Shown here one piece after another: positions 35,750 to 46,378 of a DNA stretch of 64,000 nt. The position numbers were made by a program, and so were the translations under genes. The notes beneath the pieces are model-generated. The model made no database searches. It saw only the letters and a list, made by a program, of their open reading frames with translations, and was not told the origin of the DNA. Within the stretch, counting starts at the first letter, position 1; each line of letters opens with the position of its first letter. Origin of the DNA: Stenotrophomonas sp. VV52 (GTDB lineage Bacteria > Pseudomonadota > Gammaproteobacteria > Xanthomonadales > Xanthomonadaceae); the NCBI RefSeq assembly GCF_002893095.1, contig NZ_PKQQ01000001.1:62001-126000 (forward strand), read 5' to 3'.

Positions 35750-38700
35750 ATGAGCGCGCCGCTGCGCCTGCGACTGCGAAGGATTCGCCGCCATGCTGCC
35801 TATGCCATGGCGATCGTATTGGTATGCGTGGCCCTGCTGGTGGGCACCATCAGCCAGCTGCTGCCGCTGGCCGAGCGCCACCCGGACAAGGTGGCCGGCT
35901 GGCTGAGCGCGCGCGCCGGGCAGCCGGTGGCGTTCGATCAACTGCAGACCCGCTGGACCCGGCGTGGTCCGTTGCTGGCGCTCAAGGGCCTGCGCATCGG
36001 CGCGGGCGAGGGCCTGCGCATTGGCGAGGCCGAGGTGCTGGTGTCGCTGTATTCCGGGCTGCTGCCCGGTCATTCGCTGACCGAGCTGCGCCTGCGCGGG
36101 CTGGCGCTGGTGCTGCAGCGGGCCGAGGACGGCCGCTGGTCGGTGCAGGGCCTGCCGCAGCCCAAGGCCGGCGGCGATCCGCTGGAAACGCTGCGCCGCC
36201 TGGGCGAGCTGCAGGTCATCGGCGGCCGCCTGCGGGTGGATGCGCCGTCGCTGAAGGTGCAGGCCGAGCTGCCGCGGATCGACCTGCGCCTGCGCGTGAA
36301 CGGCGAGCGCGTCTCGGTCGGCGCCCGTGCCTGGGCCGACGTGCAGGCCGCGCCGCTCACCGCCGTGCTCGACTTCAACCGTGCCAAGGGCGACGGCCAG
36401 GCCTGGCTCGCCGCCGACCCGGCCGACTTCCGCGCCTGGTCCGCGCTGCTGAGCTTCGGCGGGGCGTCGCTGCAGCAGGGCACCGGCACCTTCAACACCT
36501 GGGTGGACCTGCGCGACCACCGCGTGGTGATGCTCACCACCGACGCCGACCTGCAGGGCGTGCAGCTGCACGGGGCGACCCTGGCAGACGGCGAGCGCCC
36601 CACCTTGCAGCTGGACGCGCTGCAACTGCGTGCGCGCTGGCGCTGGGTGCAGGGCGGCTGGCGGGCCGACGCGCCGCGCCTGCGGATCGGCCTGGACGGG
36701 CGCACCGAACAGCTCGATGGCCTGTTGATCGCCGGCGGCCAGCACCTGGCGCTGGCCGGCGACAACATCGACGCCACCGCACTGCTGCGCGGGTTGGCGC
36801 TGACCGACCGGATCGATCCGGGCCTGCGTGCCTGGCTGCATGACGCCGCACCGCAGGTGCGGATGCGCCGCGTGCGGGTGGCCGGCGAGCGCGACGGTGC
36901 ACTGCAGTTCGAAGGCGACCTCGAGGACATCCAGTTCGCTGCGGCCGGCCACGCGCCGGGCCTGAGCGGGGTGGGCGGGCACTTCAACGGCGACGCCAAC
37001 GGGTTCCGGCTGGACCTGCAACCGTCGCGGGTGATGCAGTTCGACTGGCCCACCGGCTTCGGCGTGCGCCACGACGTGCGCCTGGCCGGCAGCATGGTCG
37101 GCTGGCGCGATGAAGGCGGCGGCTGGCGGATCGGCACCCCGGCGCTGCGCGTGCAGGGTACCGACTACGCCGCCGACGTGCGCGGCACGGTGTGGTTCCA
37201 GGGCAATGGCACCCGCCCGTGGCTGCAGCTGGCGGCCAAGCTGGACGACGTGCCGATGACGGCGGCCAAGCGCTTCTGGATCCATTCCAAGATGAGCAAG
37301 GGCGCCACCGACTGGCTGGACGCGGCGCTGGTGGGCGGTTATGTGCGCGGCGGCATCGGCCTGGTCACCGGCGACCTGGAAGACTGGCCGTTCGACAGGA
37401 ACAACGGCCGCTTCGAGACCAGCGGGCATATCGACAACGGCAACATCCGCTTCCAGCACGACTGGCCGACCATGGACAAGGTGGATGGCGATATCGCCTT
37501 CATCGGCCCGGGGTTTGAAATGCACGGTCGCGGCGACCTGGCCGGGGTGGTGGTGGACCACTTCGATGCAGGTATCGCAGATTTCGGCCCATCCGCGTTG
37601 ACGGTGAAGGCGACCACCCGCAGCGACGCCGGCGCGCTGCTGGCGATGCTCAAGCAGAGCCCGCTGCATGCCACCTATGCGGATTCGCTGGACAACCTGA
37701 GCGCCAAGGGCCCCGCAGCGGTCACCTTCGACCTGCTGCAGCCGCTGCACCACGACCAGGGCCCCGGCCACCTGCAGGGCACGGTCGAGCTGGACGGCGC
37801 CACGCTGTCGGACAAGCGTTTCGACCTGACCTTCGATGCGATGCGGGGCCTGGCAAAGTACAGCCGGGACGGTTTCGGTGCCGAGGCGCTGGCCGTGCGC
37901 CATCTGGGCCAGGACGGCCAGTTGAGCCTGCGTGCCGGTGGCTATGTGCGCGACCCGCAGCAGGCGTTCGAAGCCGAGCTCGGCGCCGCGCTGGACGCCG
38001 GCCTGCTGCTCGACCGGGCGCCGGAACTGGGCTGGCTCAAACCGTACATCCAGGGCACGTCGCGATGGACGATCGGGGTCACCCTTCCCAAGGTCGCGGC
38101 GGGCAGCAAGCTGCAACCGCCGACGATGCTGCGCCTGGATTCGGAGTTGGTCGGCACCCGCCTGGACCTGCCGGCGCCGCTGGACAAACCCGCTGACACC
38201 CCGTTGGCCACCTCGGTCACCGCGCAGCTGCCGATGGGCGCCGGGCGGGTGGACGTGGCGTTCGGCCAGCGCCTGGCGCTGGCGGCGCGCACGCACAACA
38301 ACCAGACCGGCGTGCAGGTCACGCTGGGCAGCGACACCGTCGACCGCGAACCGCCGACCAGCGGGCTGGTGGTCAACGGCCAGAGTGGCTCGCTGGATGC
38401 GCTCGACTGGATCGCGCTGGCGCGCTCGCCGGGAGGTACCCCCGATGCCGACCCGATGCCATTGCGCCAGGTCGACGTGCAGGTCGGGCAGCTGCTGCTG
38501 GCCGGCGGCATGTTCCCGCAGACGCGCCTGCAGCTGCGGCCCTCGAACAGCGGGATCGACGTGCGCCTGGATGGCCCGTCGCTGGCGGGCGACCTGAGCG
38601 TGCCCAGTGCCGACGGCGCGCCGATTGTCGGCACGCTCGACCGCGTGCACTGGCAGTCGCCGCCGTCGCCGGTGAAGGCGCCGGGCGACGGCGCGCCGAT

Positions 38701-39613
38701 CCTCCTGCCGGCCGACGCCACCTTGCCCGCGCGCGTGCAGGCCAGCGCCAACGACACCAACCCGGCGAAGATTCCGCCGCTGTCGCTGGACGTGGCCGAC
38801 CTGCAGTTCGGCAAGGCGCGGCTGGGCCAGGCGGTGCTGCGCACGCGCCCGTTCGGCAACGGCCTGAGCGTGGACAAACTGCAGTTCCGCGCGCCGAAGC
38901 AAGCGATCGACATCCAGGGCCGCTGGCTCGGGATGGGCCCCGCGGCCAGCACCCATGTCGAGGTCAAGGTGGACAGTGACGACCTGGGTGGCCTGATGCA
39001 GAACCTGGACTACGGCGGCCAGCTGCGCGCCGGCCAGGGCCAGATCACCCTCGAGGCCGGCTGGCAGGGCGGTCCGTCGGACTTCCAGCTGGGCGCGCTG
39101 CAGGGCCGGATGGAGGTGCACGCGCGCAATGGCCAGCTGCTCGAACTGGAGCCCGGCGCAGGTCGCGTGCTCGGCCTGCTCAGCGTGGCCCAGCTGCCGC
39201 GCCGGCTGATGTTCGACTTCCGCGACTTCTTCTCCAAGGGCTTTGCCTTCAACCAGATCGGCGGCACGCTGGCGTTCGCCGACGGCATGGCCACCACCGA
39301 CAAGGTGCTGATCGAAGGCCCGGCCGCCAACATCAGCATCCGCGGGCGCACCGACCTGCGCCGCCAGCAGTTCGACCAGACCATCGACGTCAATCCGCGC
39401 GCAGGAAACCTGCTCACCGTGGTCGGCGCGGTCGCCGGCGGCCCGGTCGGCGCGGCGGTAGGCGCAGCAGCCAATGCGGTGCTGTCCAAGCCGCTGGGTG
39501 AGATCGGCGCCAAGACCTATCGGGTGACCGGCCCGTGGGCCGAGCCCAAGGTCGACGTGATCGACCGTGACGATGCGCCGAAGCCGGCCGCACCCGCGCC
39601 GGTGGCACGTTGA
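35750..39613 (+). CDS. yhdP: YhdP family (AsmA-like) envelope protein
   Basis: 1287-residue protein anchored by one N-terminal helix (about 19-38) with a huge periplasmic beta-rich body. YhdP and relatives are thought to bridge inner and outer membranes and move phospholipid. Family landmarks include the opening LPLAERHPDKVAGWLSARAG, QFDWPTGFGVRHDV and the C-terminal AsmA region (SRRLMF-like RRLMFDFRDFFSKGFAFNQI). Length is normal for YhdP. It follows rng by 6 bp and precedes tldD, the conserved order. Confidence 0.95.
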   Translation: MSAPLRLRLRRIRRHAAYAMAIVLVCVALLVGTISQLLPLAERHPDKVAGWLSARAGQPVAFDQLQTRWTRRGPLLALKGLRIGAGEGLRIGEAEVLVSLYSGLLPGHSLTELRLRGLALVLQRAEDGRWSVQGLPQPKAGGDPLETLRRLGELQVIGGRLRVDAPSLKVQAELPRIDLRLRVNGERVSVGARAWADVQAAPLTAVLDFNRAKGDGQAWLAADPADFRAWSALLSFGGASLQQGTGTFNTWVDLRDHRVVMLTTDADLQGVQLHGATLADGERPTLQLDALQLRARWRWVQGGWRADAPRLRIGLDGRTEQLDGLLIAGGQHLALAGDNIDATALLRGLALTDRIDPGLRAWLHDAAPQVRMRRVRVAGERDGALQFEGDLEDIQFAAAGHAPGLSGVGGHFNGDANGFRLDLQPSRVMQFDWPTGFGVRHDVRLAGSMVGWRDEGGGWRIGTPALRVQGTDYAADVRGTVWFQGNGTRPWLQLAAKLDDVPMTAAKRFWIHSKMSKGATDWLDAALVGGYVRGGIGLVTGDLEDWPFDRNNGRFETSGHIDNGNIRFQHDWPTMDKVDGDIAFIGPGFEMHGRGDLAGVVVDHFDAGIADFGPSALTVKATTRSDAGALLAMLKQSPLHATYADSLDNLSAKGPAAVTFDLLQPLHHDQGPGHLQGTVELDGATLSDKRFDLTFDAMRGLAKYSRDGFGAEALAVRHLGQDGQLSLRAGGYVRDPQQAFEAELGAALDAGLLLDRAPELGWLKPYIQGTSRWTIGVTLPKVAAGSKLQPPTMLRLDSELVGTRLDLPAPLDKPADTPLATSVTAQLPMGAGRVDVAFGQRLALAARTHNNQTGVQVTLGSDTVDREPPTSGLVVNGQSGSLDALDWIALARSPGGTPDADPMPLRQVDVQVGQLLLAGGMFPQTRLQLRPSNSGIDVRLDGPSLAGDLSVPSADGAPIVGTLDRVHWQSPPSPVKAPGDGAPILLPADATLPARVQASANDTNPAKIPPLSLDVADLQFGKARLGQAVLRTRPFGNGLSVDKLQFRAPKQAIDIQGRWLGMGPAASTHVEVKVDSDDLGGLMQNLDYGGQLRAGQGQITLEAGWQGGPSDFQLGALQGRMEVHARNGQLLELEPGAGRVLGLLSVAQLPRRLMFDFRDFFSKGFAFNQIGGTLAFADGMATTDKVLIEGPAANISIRGRTDLRRQQFDQTIDVNPRAGNLLTVVGAVAGGPVGAAVGAAANAVLSKPLGEIGAKTYRVTGPWAEPKVDVIDRDDAPKPAAPAPVAR

Positions 39614-39669
39614 CCCCCTTTTTCCCGCGCCCGGGTTGCACTCCCGCCCTGCGCCCATAGATCAAGACC

Positions 39670-41115
39670 ATGACTGACAACGCACTCACCCTTGCCCAAG
39701 ACCGCCTGCTGCTGCCTGCCGGGCTCGACGCCGGTGGCCTGGAACGCACCTTCGGCACCCTGCTGGGGCCGGGCATCGATTTCGGCGACCTGTACTTCCA
39801 GCACGCCCGCCGCGAGAGCTGGAGCGTAGAAGACGGCATCGTCAAGGACGGCGCCCACTCCATCGAGCAGGGCGTGGGCGTGCGCGCGATTGCCGGCGAG
39901 AAGACCGGCTTCTCCTATTCCGATGACATCCACGGCGACGCCCTGCTGGCCGCCGCACAGTCGGCGCGCGCGATCTCGCGCGACGGCGGTGCGCAGCCGG
40001 CCCGCGCCCTGGTGCGCGGCAACGGCCGCGCGCTGTACCCGGCGCTGGACCCCATCGACGGGATCGGCAATGAAGCCAAGGTCGAGGTGCTCAAGCGGCT
40101 GGACCGCTACCTGCGCGCGGCCGACCCGCGCGTGCAGCAGGTGATGGTGAGCCTGTCCGGCGGCGTCGACACGGTGCTGATCGCGCGCAGCGACGGCGTG
40201 CTGGCCGGCGACATCCGCCCGCTGGTACGCCTGAACGTGCAGGTGATCGTGGAACAGCACGGCCGCCGCGAATCCGGCTATGCCGGCGGCGGTGGCCGTT
40301 ACAGCTACGAGGAACTGTTCGGCGACGGGCGCCCGGAAGCCTTCGCGCGCGAAGCGCTGCGCCAGGCGCTGGTCAACCTGGAGGCGATCCCGGCCCCGGC
40401 CGGGGTGATGACCGTGGTGCTCGGCCCGGGCTGGCCGGGCGTGCTGCTGCATGAAGCGGTCGGGCATGGCCTGGAAGGCGACTTCAACCGCAAGGGCACC
40501 AGCGTGTACGCCGGCCGCATCGGCGAGCGCGTGGCCGCCAAGGGCGTGACCATCGTCGACGACGGCACCCTGGACGGCCGCCGCGGCTCGCTCAACATCG
40601 ACGACGAAGGCCACCCGACCCAGTGCACCACGCTGATCGAGGACGGCATCCTGGTCGGCTACATGCAGGACTCGCTCAACGCGCGGCTGATGGGCGTGGC
40701 CCCGACCGGCAATGGTCGCCGCGAGTCGTTCGCGCACATGACCATGCCGCGCATGACCAACACCTACATGCGTGCCGGCCAGCACGACCCGGAAGAGATG
40801 ATCCGCTCGGTCAAGCGTGGCCTGTATGCGGTGAACTTCGGTGGCGGCCAGGTCGACATCACCAGCGGCAAGTACGTGTTCTCGGCCACCGAGGCCTACC
40901 TGATCGAAGACGGCAAGGTCACCGCGCCGGTGAAGGGCGCCACCCTGATCGGCAACGGTCCGGAAACCATGCAGAAGGTGCGCATGATCGGCAACGACCT
41001 GGCGCTGGACGAAGGCGTGGGCGTGTGCGGCAAGGACGGCCAGAGCGTGCCGGTGGGCGTGGGCCAGCCGTCGCTGTTGATCGACGGCATCACCGTGGGC
41101 GGCACCCAGGCCTGA
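39670..41115 (+). CDS. tldD: metalloprotease TldD
   Basis: Catalytic subunit of the TldD/TldE heterodimeric zinc protease that trims unfolded peptides and modified microcins. 481 residues with the metal site HEAVGH (261-266) and family blocks [19 protein letters not shown] and [20 protein letters not shown] (as [14 protein letters not shown]). Its partner pmbA is 690 bp downstream beyond darP. Confidence 0.98.
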   Translation: MTDNALTLAQDRLLLPAGLDAGGLERTFGTLLGPGIDFGDLYFQHARRESWSVEDGIVKDGAHSIEQGVGVRAIAGEKTGFSYSDDIHGDALLAAAQSARAISRDGGAQPARALVRGNGRALYPALDPIDGIGNEAKVEVLKRLDRYLRAADPRVQQVMVSLSGGVDTVLIARSDGVLAGDIRPLVRLNVQVIVEQHGRRESGYAGGGGRYSYEELFGDGRPEAFAREALRQALVNLEAIPAPAGVMTVVLGPGWPGVLLHEAVGHGLEGDFNRKGTSVYAGRIGERVAAKGVTIVDDGTLDGRRGSLNIDDEGHPTQCTTLIEDGILVGYMQDSLNARLMGVAPTGNGRRESFAHMTMPRMTNTYMRAGQHDPEEMIRSVKRGLYAVNFGGGQVDITSGKYVFSATEAYLIEDGKVTAPVKGATLIGNGPETMQKVRMIGNDLALDEGVGVCGKDGQSVPVGVGQPSLLIDGITVGGTQA

Positions 41116-41143
41116 TCGCCGGATGCCGTCCCGCCTGCCCGGT

Positions 41144-41737
41144 TCAGTCGTTGCTGTCGCCGTCGAGGTCGTCGGCGTCAGCGTCGCTGTCGGACGCGAC
41201 CGCGTCCAGGCCCAGTGCAGCCGGCACGAACAGCGCGCGCAGCACCTGGTAGAGCTCGCGGAAGGCGCGCGGCGGCTTGTTCTTCGCCCGCTCAGCCTGT
41301 GCGTTGCGCACCAGCGTGCGCAGCTGCTGGCGGTCGGCCTGCGGGTATTCCTCCAGCAGCGTCGACAGCGCCTTGTCGCCGTCCTTGAGCAGGCGCTCGC
41401 GCCAGTCTTCGGCGCGGTGCAGGGCGGCCACTTCGCGGCGCGAGGTTTCGCTGTTCACATCCAGCGCGTCGCGGATCGCGTCCAGCGTGGCTTCGTCTTC
41501 GCGCCGCATGTGCTTGGCCAGGAACGCCAGCTGGCGCTTGTGGGCGATATGCGCGGTGATCCGCTTGGCTTCGGCGATGTGCGGCAGCAGGTCTTCCGGG
41601 ACCGGCACGCGGGCCAGCTGGGCCGGGGTCAGCGACACCAGCTTCTCGCCCAGGGCCAGCACGTCCAGCGCGTCGCGCCGGTTCTGGCTGCGGCTGATAT
41701 CAAGGAATTCACCGGTTTCTTCGTCGCGTCCGCGCAT
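41144..41737 (-). CDS. darP: ribosome-associated protein DarP (YjgA/DUF615)
   Basis: 197-residue helical protein that promotes 50S assembly. [20 protein letters not shown] and [19 protein letters not shown] are family signatures, and the C-terminus is Asp-rich. The Met of [11 protein letters not shown] is chosen. It lies convergent to tldD and divergent from pmbA, an arrangement seen in other gammaproteobacteria. Confidence 0.95.
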   Translation of the reverse strand: MRGRDEETGEFLDISRSQNRRDALDVLALGEKLVSLTPAQLARVPVPEDLLPHIAEAKRITAHIAHKRQLAFLAKHMRREDEATLDAIRDALDVNSETSRREVAALHRAEDWRERLLKDGDKALSTLLEEYPQADRQQLRTLVRNAQAERAKNKPPRAFRELYQVLRALFVPAALGLDAVASDSDADADDLDGDSND

Positions 41738-41805
41738 CGTCTTCTTTCCACATCCAGAACTGTGCCCGGCGTTGCGCCCGGCACTCACCCGTACAGGATA
41801 AAGCA

Positions 41806-43173
41806 TTGAACGTGATCTCCCCTGAAGCCGCCGCCGCCGACGACAGCCTGCAGCGGCTGGAACAGCTGGCCGACATCTCCCAGCAGCTGCTGGAGCGGGC
41901 CCGGGCGCTGGGTGCCAGCCAGGCCGAAGTGAGCTGCAGCGAAGAGCGCGGGCTGGACGTGAACGTGCGCCTGGGCGAGGTCGAAACGGTGGAATCCACC
42001 CGCGACCGAGGCATTGCCGTAACCGTGTACTTCGGCCAGCGCAAGGGCAGTGCCAGCACCGCCGACCTGCAGCCGGCCAGCCTGGAGGCCACCGTGGCCC
42101 AGGCCTGCGCGATTGCCCGCCACACCGAGGACGACGAGGCCGCCGGCCTGGCCGACCCGGCGCTGATGGCCCGGGAGTTCCCTGACCTGGACAGCTGGCA
42201 TCCCTGGGCCCTGCAGGCCGACCAGGCCGTGGACCTGGCGCTGGCCTGTGAAACGGCCGGGCGTGGCGCCGACCCGCGCATCAGCAATTCCGACGGCGCC
42301 TCGGCGGCCACCGCCACCAGCCTGTCGGTGTACGCGAACTCGCACGGGTTCATCGGCCGCGACCGCAGCAGCCACCATTCGGTCGGCTGCGCGCTGATCG
42401 CCGGGCAGGGCGACGGCATGCAGCGCGACGGGTGGTACAGCAGCGCGCTGGCCCGTGAGGACCTGGAAGACGCCGCCGCGATCGGCCGCCGCGCCGCCGA
42501 GCGCACCGTGGCCCGCCTGCAGCCGCGCTCGATGGCCACCGCGCAGATGCCGGTACTGTATTCGCCCGAAGTAGCGCGCTCGCTGATCGGCCACCTGCTC
42601 GGCGCGGTCTCCGGCGGGGCGCTGTACCGCCGCGCCAGCTTCCTGCTCGACAGCGTGGGCACGCAGCTGTTCCCGGACTGGTTCGCGGTGGACGAGCGGC
42701 CGCTGCTGCGCCGCGGACTGCGCTCGACGGCGTTCGACGGCGACGGCGTGGCCACCCGCGATTCGTCGCTGATCGAAGACGGGGTGCTGCAGCGTTACGT
42801 GCTGGGCAGCTATTCAGCGCGCAAGCTGGGCCTGGTCACCACCGGTAATGCCGGTGGCGTGCACAACCTGCTGGTACGCGCCAATGCCGGCGACCTGGCC
42901 TCGATGGCGCGCCAGATGGGCAACGGCCTGCTGGTGACCGAGCTGATGGGGCAGGGCGTGAACGGCGTGACCGGCGACTACTCGCGCGGCGCCGGCGGTT
43001 TCCGGGTGGAGAATGGCGAAATCCAGTATCCGGTGGACGGCATCACCATCGCCGGCAACCTCAAGGACATGTTCGCCGCGATCGAAGCGGTGGGCAGCGA
43101 CGTCGACCGCCGTTCGCACGTGCAGGTCGGCTCGATCCTGGTCGGGCGAATGACGGTAGCCGGTAACGATTGA
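41806..43173 (+). CDS. pmbA: metalloprotease TldE/PmbA
   Basis: Non-catalytic partner of TldD. 455 residues with [40 protein letters not shown] and the C-terminal [20 protein letters not shown]. It lacks the HEXXXH motif, as expected for TldE. The start is a TTG (TTGAACGTG); no better start is in frame. Confidence 0.96.
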   Translation: MNVISPEAAAADDSLQRLEQLADISQQLLERARALGASQAEVSCSEERGLDVNVRLGEVETVESTRDRGIAVTVYFGQRKGSASTADLQPASLEATVAQACAIARHTEDDEAAGLADPALMAREFPDLDSWHPWALQADQAVDLALACETAGRGADPRISNSDGASAATATSLSVYANSHGFIGRDRSSHHSVGCALIAGQGDGMQRDGWYSSALAREDLEDAAAIGRRAAERTVARLQPRSMATAQMPVLYSPEVARSLIGHLLGAVSGGALYRRASFLLDSVGTQLFPDWFAVDERPLLRRGLRSTAFDGDGVATRDSSLIEDGVLQRYVLGSYSARKLGLVTTGNAGGVHNLLVRANAGDLASMARQMGNGLLVTELMGQGVNGVTGDYSRGAGGFRVENGEIQYPVDGITIAGNLKDMFAAIEAVGSDVDRRSHVQVGSILVGRMTVAGND

Positions 43174-43261
43174 CGGCATCGATTGACGTATCCTGTGCTG
43201 GCTGACGCGGCAGGCGGGGAGCCTGCCACGCACCACCCACACACTGGATAAGGAGTTTCAC

Positions 43262-43645
43262 GTGAGCGAATTCGACAACGTCACCGCCCCGCCGCCGCCG
43301 CCGACCAGCGTCGGCCCGGTCCCCAGCGACCAGCGCACCATGGCACTGGCCGCACACCTGCTCGGCATCTTCACCTGGTTCATCGGCCCGCTCATCATCT
43401 GGCTGATCAGCAAGGACGACAGCAGCAAGGGCTTTGTCACCGACCAGGCCAAGGAAGCGCTGAACTTCCAGATCACCATCACCCTGGCGATGATCATCTG
43501 CTTCATCCTGATGATCATCATCATCGGCGGCCTGCTGGCCCCGCTGGTCGGCATCCTCAACATCGTGTTCTGCATCATCGCCGCAGTGAAGGCCAACAAC
43601 GGCGAAGCCTACCGCTACCCGTTCACCCTGCGCCTGGTGAAGTAA
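43262..43645 (+). CDS. DUF4870 small membrane protein
   Basis: 127 residues: Pro-rich N-terminus, then three hydrophobic helices (LAAHLLGIFTWFIGPLIIWL; MIICFILMIIIIGGLLA; a third near 100-112) with the DUF4870 signature TDQAKEALNFQITI. Function unknown. GTG start with AAGGAG 7 bases upstream. An intrinsic terminator follows, so it is probably monocistronic. Confidence 0.9.
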   Translation: MSEFDNVTAPPPPPTSVGPVPSDQRTMALAAHLLGIFTWFIGPLIIWLISKDDSSKGFVTDQAKEALNFQITITLAMIICFILMIIIIGGLLAPLVGILNIVFCIIAAVKANNGEAYRYPFTLRLVK

Positions 43646-43666
43646 GCCAGCAGCAGTGATGAAACG

Positions 43667-43697
43667 AAAACGCCCGGAATTTCCGGGCGTTTTTTTA
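43667..43697 (+). terminator. intrinsic terminator of the DUF4870 gene
   Basis: Stem ACGCCCGGA / TCCGGGCGT with flanking A- and T-runs (seven T residues). Confidence 0.92.
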
Positions 43698-43746
43698 TGC
43701 ATGACGTGAACCGCACGGGCGTTCTCCCGCATGACGTAAACCCGCC

Positions 43747-43816
43747 GTAGTGCCGGCCGCTGGCCGGATCCGCATGATGTCGGCCGAATGAGGAGCCGGC
43801 CGGCGGCCGGCACTAC
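43747..43816. repeat. pair of inverted GTAG-type REPs
   Basis: A + oriented unit (GTAG, T, stem GCCGGCC-GCT-GGCCGG) and a - oriented unit ending CGGCACTAC enclose about 24 bp. The second unit ends 2 bases before the ispA stop codon triplet. Head-to-head REP pairs of this kind are the form mobilised by RAYT transposases; no such transposase gene is in this window. Confidence 0.8.
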
Positions 43817-43817
43817 G

Positions 43818-44696
43818 TCAGTGATTACGTTCGACTGCCAGTCTGCCGAGAGCTCGCAATGCATCGGCGCGCTCGTCGTACACGGCAAGGCTCTCGCGCA
43901 TGCGCTGGCTGAGCGCCGCCAGTTCCGCCTTCGCCCCGTCCATCCCCAACAACGCCGGGAACGTGGATTTCGCCTGCGCCTGGTCCTTGCCGGCGGTCTT
44001 GCCGAGCTGTTCCGAGCTGGCTTCCACGTCCAGGATGTCATCGCGCACCTGGAACGCCAGGCCCAGTGCGTCGGCGAACGCGTCCAGCTGCCGCAGATCG
44101 GCCTCTGGGGCTTCACCACACAACGCACCCATGCGCACTGCTGCGCGGATCAGCGCACCGGTCTTCAACGCATGCATGCGCTGCAGGTCGGCCAGCGGCT
44201 GCGCGTGGCCGGTGGCGTCGATGTCCAACGCCTGGCCACCGCACATGCCGGCCGCGCCCGACGCGTGGCTCAACGCCTGCAGGCAGTGCACGCGCAGCAG
44301 CGCCTGCAGCGGCGCGTCGGCCAATAGGCCAAACGCGCGCGTCTGCAATGCATCGCCGGCCAGGATCGCCGTGGCTTCATCGAAGGCGATGTGCGTGGTT
44401 GGCCGGCCGCGACGCATCGCGTCGTCGTCCATCGCCGGCAGGTCATCGTGCACCAGCGAATAGGCGTGGATCAGCTCCACCGCCATCGCCGGCGCATCCA
44501 GCGCGGCTTCGTCGGCACCGAAGATCTGCCCGCTGGCATACACCAGCAGCGGCCGCATGCGCTTGCCGCCGCCCAGCACCGAATAGCGCATTGCCTGGTG
44601 CAGGCGTTGTGGGGCGAGGTCGGGGGCGGGCAGGCTGGCGTCGAGCTGGCTTTCGATGCGGTCGCGCCAACGCGCGAACGTGGACTCAACCGTCAT
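43818..44696 (-). CDS. ispA: farnesyl diphosphate synthase
   Basis: Condenses IPP with DMAPP/GPP to farnesyl diphosphate. 292 residues with the first Asp-rich motif DDLPAMDDD (from 84), the second DDILD, and [13 protein letters not shown]. It overlaps xseB by 11 bp, the conserved xseB-ispA pair; dxs is not adjacent here. Confidence 0.97.
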   Translation of the reverse strand: MTVESTFARWRDRIESQLDASLPAPDLAPQRLHQAMRYSVLGGGKRMRPLLVYASGQIFGADEAALDAPAMAVELIHAYSLVHDDLPAMDDDAMRRGRPTTHIAFDEATAILAGDALQTRAFGLLADAPLQALLRVHCLQALSHASGAAGMCGGQALDIDATGHAQPLADLQRMHALKTGALIRAAVRMGALCGEAPEADLRQLDAFADALGLAFQVRDDILDVEASSEQLGKTAGKDQAQAKSTFPALLGMDGAKAELAALSQRMRESLAVYDERADALRALGRLAVERNH

Positions 44697-44946
44697 GGCT
44701 GGGCGGGTCGAACGGCTCGGCGGTTTCCGGGCGGGCCGGGTCGCTGAGCAGGCGCACGCGCAGCTCGGCCTGTTCCAGCGCCTGCTGGCACTGGCGGTAC
44801 AGCCCGACCCCGCGCTCGTAGGCGCTGAGCGACTGTTCCAGGCTCATTTCGCCGGTTTCCATCTTCTCGACCAGCTGCTCCAGTTCTTCCAGCGAATGCT
44901 CGAAGTGGGCGACCGGGGAGGCGTCAGTGGGGGATTTCTTGGCCAT
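44686..44946 (-). CDS. xseB: exodeoxyribonuclease VII small subunit
   Basis: 86 residues with the family core [20 protein letters not shown] and [20 protein letters not shown]. Overlaps the ispA start by 11 bp on the same strand. The large subunit gene is elsewhere. Confidence 0.96.
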   Translation of the reverse strand: MAKKSPTDASPVAHFEHSLEELEQLVEKMETGEMSLEQSLSAYERGVGLYRQCQQALEQAELRVRLLSDPARPETAEPFDPPSHDG

Positions 44947-44982
44947 GCGGCAAGTGTGATGCGCCAGCCCCGGGGGGTCAAT

Positions 44983-46323
44983 TCACGCCGTGCCCGGTGT
45001 CCAGCGCAACTGCGCGTTGTGTTCATCCAGCCACTGCTGCAGCGGTGCGCCGATCACCCGGTCGCCGGCCGCCAGCAGGGTCTCGCCCGCGTACAGCAGC
45101 GGCAGCTGGCGGCGCTGCCAGGGCGGCAGGCCGCTTCGCTGCAGCAGGTCCTTCAGTGCATGCGAATGGCTGCGGCCCGGCAGCTGGATGCGCTCGCCGC
45201 CCCGGCGCGCGCTGACCTGTACCGGCTCGGCCAATCGCGCGCTGCCCAGCAGTTCCAGTTCGCCCCCGTCGGGCAGTGCCAGCGGGGTGCTGCCCTCCCA
45301 GTGCACGCTCCAGTCCAGCGGCAGCGCCAACGCCATCGGCAACAGGTACAGGTGGCCCCGCCAACGACGAATGCGAACGCCCTGCCACGCAAACTGCGCG
45401 TCGGCGTCATGCGCGGCAGGTAGCAGCTCGCGTTCGATCGCCTGCACTCCCGCCGCCGGCAGCGGCGGTTGACCGGCGCTGCGCACCCAGTGCCGCAGGA
45501 GTCGCGCACGCCGCTCGCGCGGTTGCCGTTGCAGGCGCGCGCAGTCGAGCACGCCGGGTGAGACCATGCAGCGACGCAGCGTATCGTGGTCTGACGCGTC
45601 GAGCAGGCGTTGCGCCTGCGCGCTGAGTTCGGCGCTGCGCGCGAACGCCGCATCGGCCTGCGGCCAGCGCTGCTGCAGCAACGGCAGCACGTGCAGGCGC
45701 AGGAAATTGCGGTCGGCCGCGTCGCTGGCGTTGCTGGGGTCTTCGATCCAGCGCAGCGCGTGCGCCAGCGCATGCGCGTGCAGGTCGCTGCGCGGGTGCT
45801 GCAGCAGCGGCCGCCAGATCGAACCGGCCGCAAACGGCGCATGCGCGCGGATCGCGGCCAGCCCGTCCACGCCGGAGCCGCGCAGGGCGCGCAGCAGGAA
45901 GGTCTCGGCCTGGTCGTCACGGTGGTGGGCCAGGGCCAGGTGTTCGCCCTCGCGCAGCACGCGGGCGAAGGCCGCGCGGCGGACATGGCGGGCGGCGGCT
46001 TCCAGGCCCTCGCCGCTGTCGCGGGGTACGTCCACGCGCACCACCTGCAGGGGGATGGACCATGCCGCGCAGACCGCCTCGCAGTGGGCCGCCCAGCGGT
46101 CGGCCTCGGCCTGCAGCCCGTGGTGCACGTGCACCGCGTGCAGCCCGGCCGCCCGCTGCGCGGGCGACTGGGCCAGCCAGTGCAGCAGCACGGTGGAGTC
46201 CAGGCCCCCGCTGAAGCCGACCAGCACCGGCGCGGGCAGGGCGGGGGCGGGGGGCAGGGGGCTGGTCGGGGCGATTGGGTCAGGCACGTCTGGAGTATCG
46301 GCTTTGACGCATATGGCCGCCAT
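44983..46323 (-). CDS. tilS: tRNA(Ile)-lysidine synthetase
   Basis: Modifies C34 of the AUA-reading tRNA-Ile to lysidine. 446 residues with the PP-loop SGGLDS (38-43), HHGLQAEADRWA and LAHHRDDQAETFLL, then the substrate-binding C-terminal domains. The first 30 residues are Pro-rich and the start may lie further in. It is 36 bp upstream of xseB. Confidence 0.95.
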   Translation of the reverse strand: MAAICVKADTPDVPDPIAPTSPLPPAPALPAPVLVGFSGGLDSTVLLHWLAQSPAQRAAGLHAVHVHHGLQAEADRWAAHCEAVCAAWSIPLQVVRVDVPRDSGEGLEAAARHVRRAAFARVLREGEHLALAHHRDDQAETFLLRALRGSGVDGLAAIRAHAPFAAGSIWRPLLQHPRSDLHAHALAHALRWIEDPSNASDAADRNFLRLHVLPLLQQRWPQADAAFARSAELSAQAQRLLDASDHDTLRRCMVSPGVLDCARLQRQPRERRARLLRHWVRSAGQPPLPAAGVQAIERELLPAAHDADAQFAWQGVRIRRWRGHLYLLPMALALPLDWSVHWEGSTPLALPDGGELELLGSARLAEPVQVSARRGGERIQLPGRSHSHALKDLLQRSGLPPWQRRQLPLLYAGETLLAAGDRVIGAPLQQWLDEHNAQLRWTPGTA

Positions 46324-46346
46324 CGGAATTGTTGCGGTCGTGGCTG

Positions 46347-46368
46347 GCCGGGCAGAGCCCGGCGCTAC
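46347..46368 (-). repeat. GTAG-type REP element
   Basis: Read on the - strand: GTAGC then stem GCCGGGC-TCT-GCCCGGC, in the 55-bp gap between the tilS start and the phosphatase stop. Confidence 0.65.
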
Positions 46369-46378
46369 CTCGCTGCGA

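Noticed and set aside
34058-39658. Open frame of 1866 codons on the - strand
   Set aside because: It is antisense to rng and yhdP, which have clear family sequence. The product is His/Arg/Gln-rich, typical of the complement of GC-rich genes.
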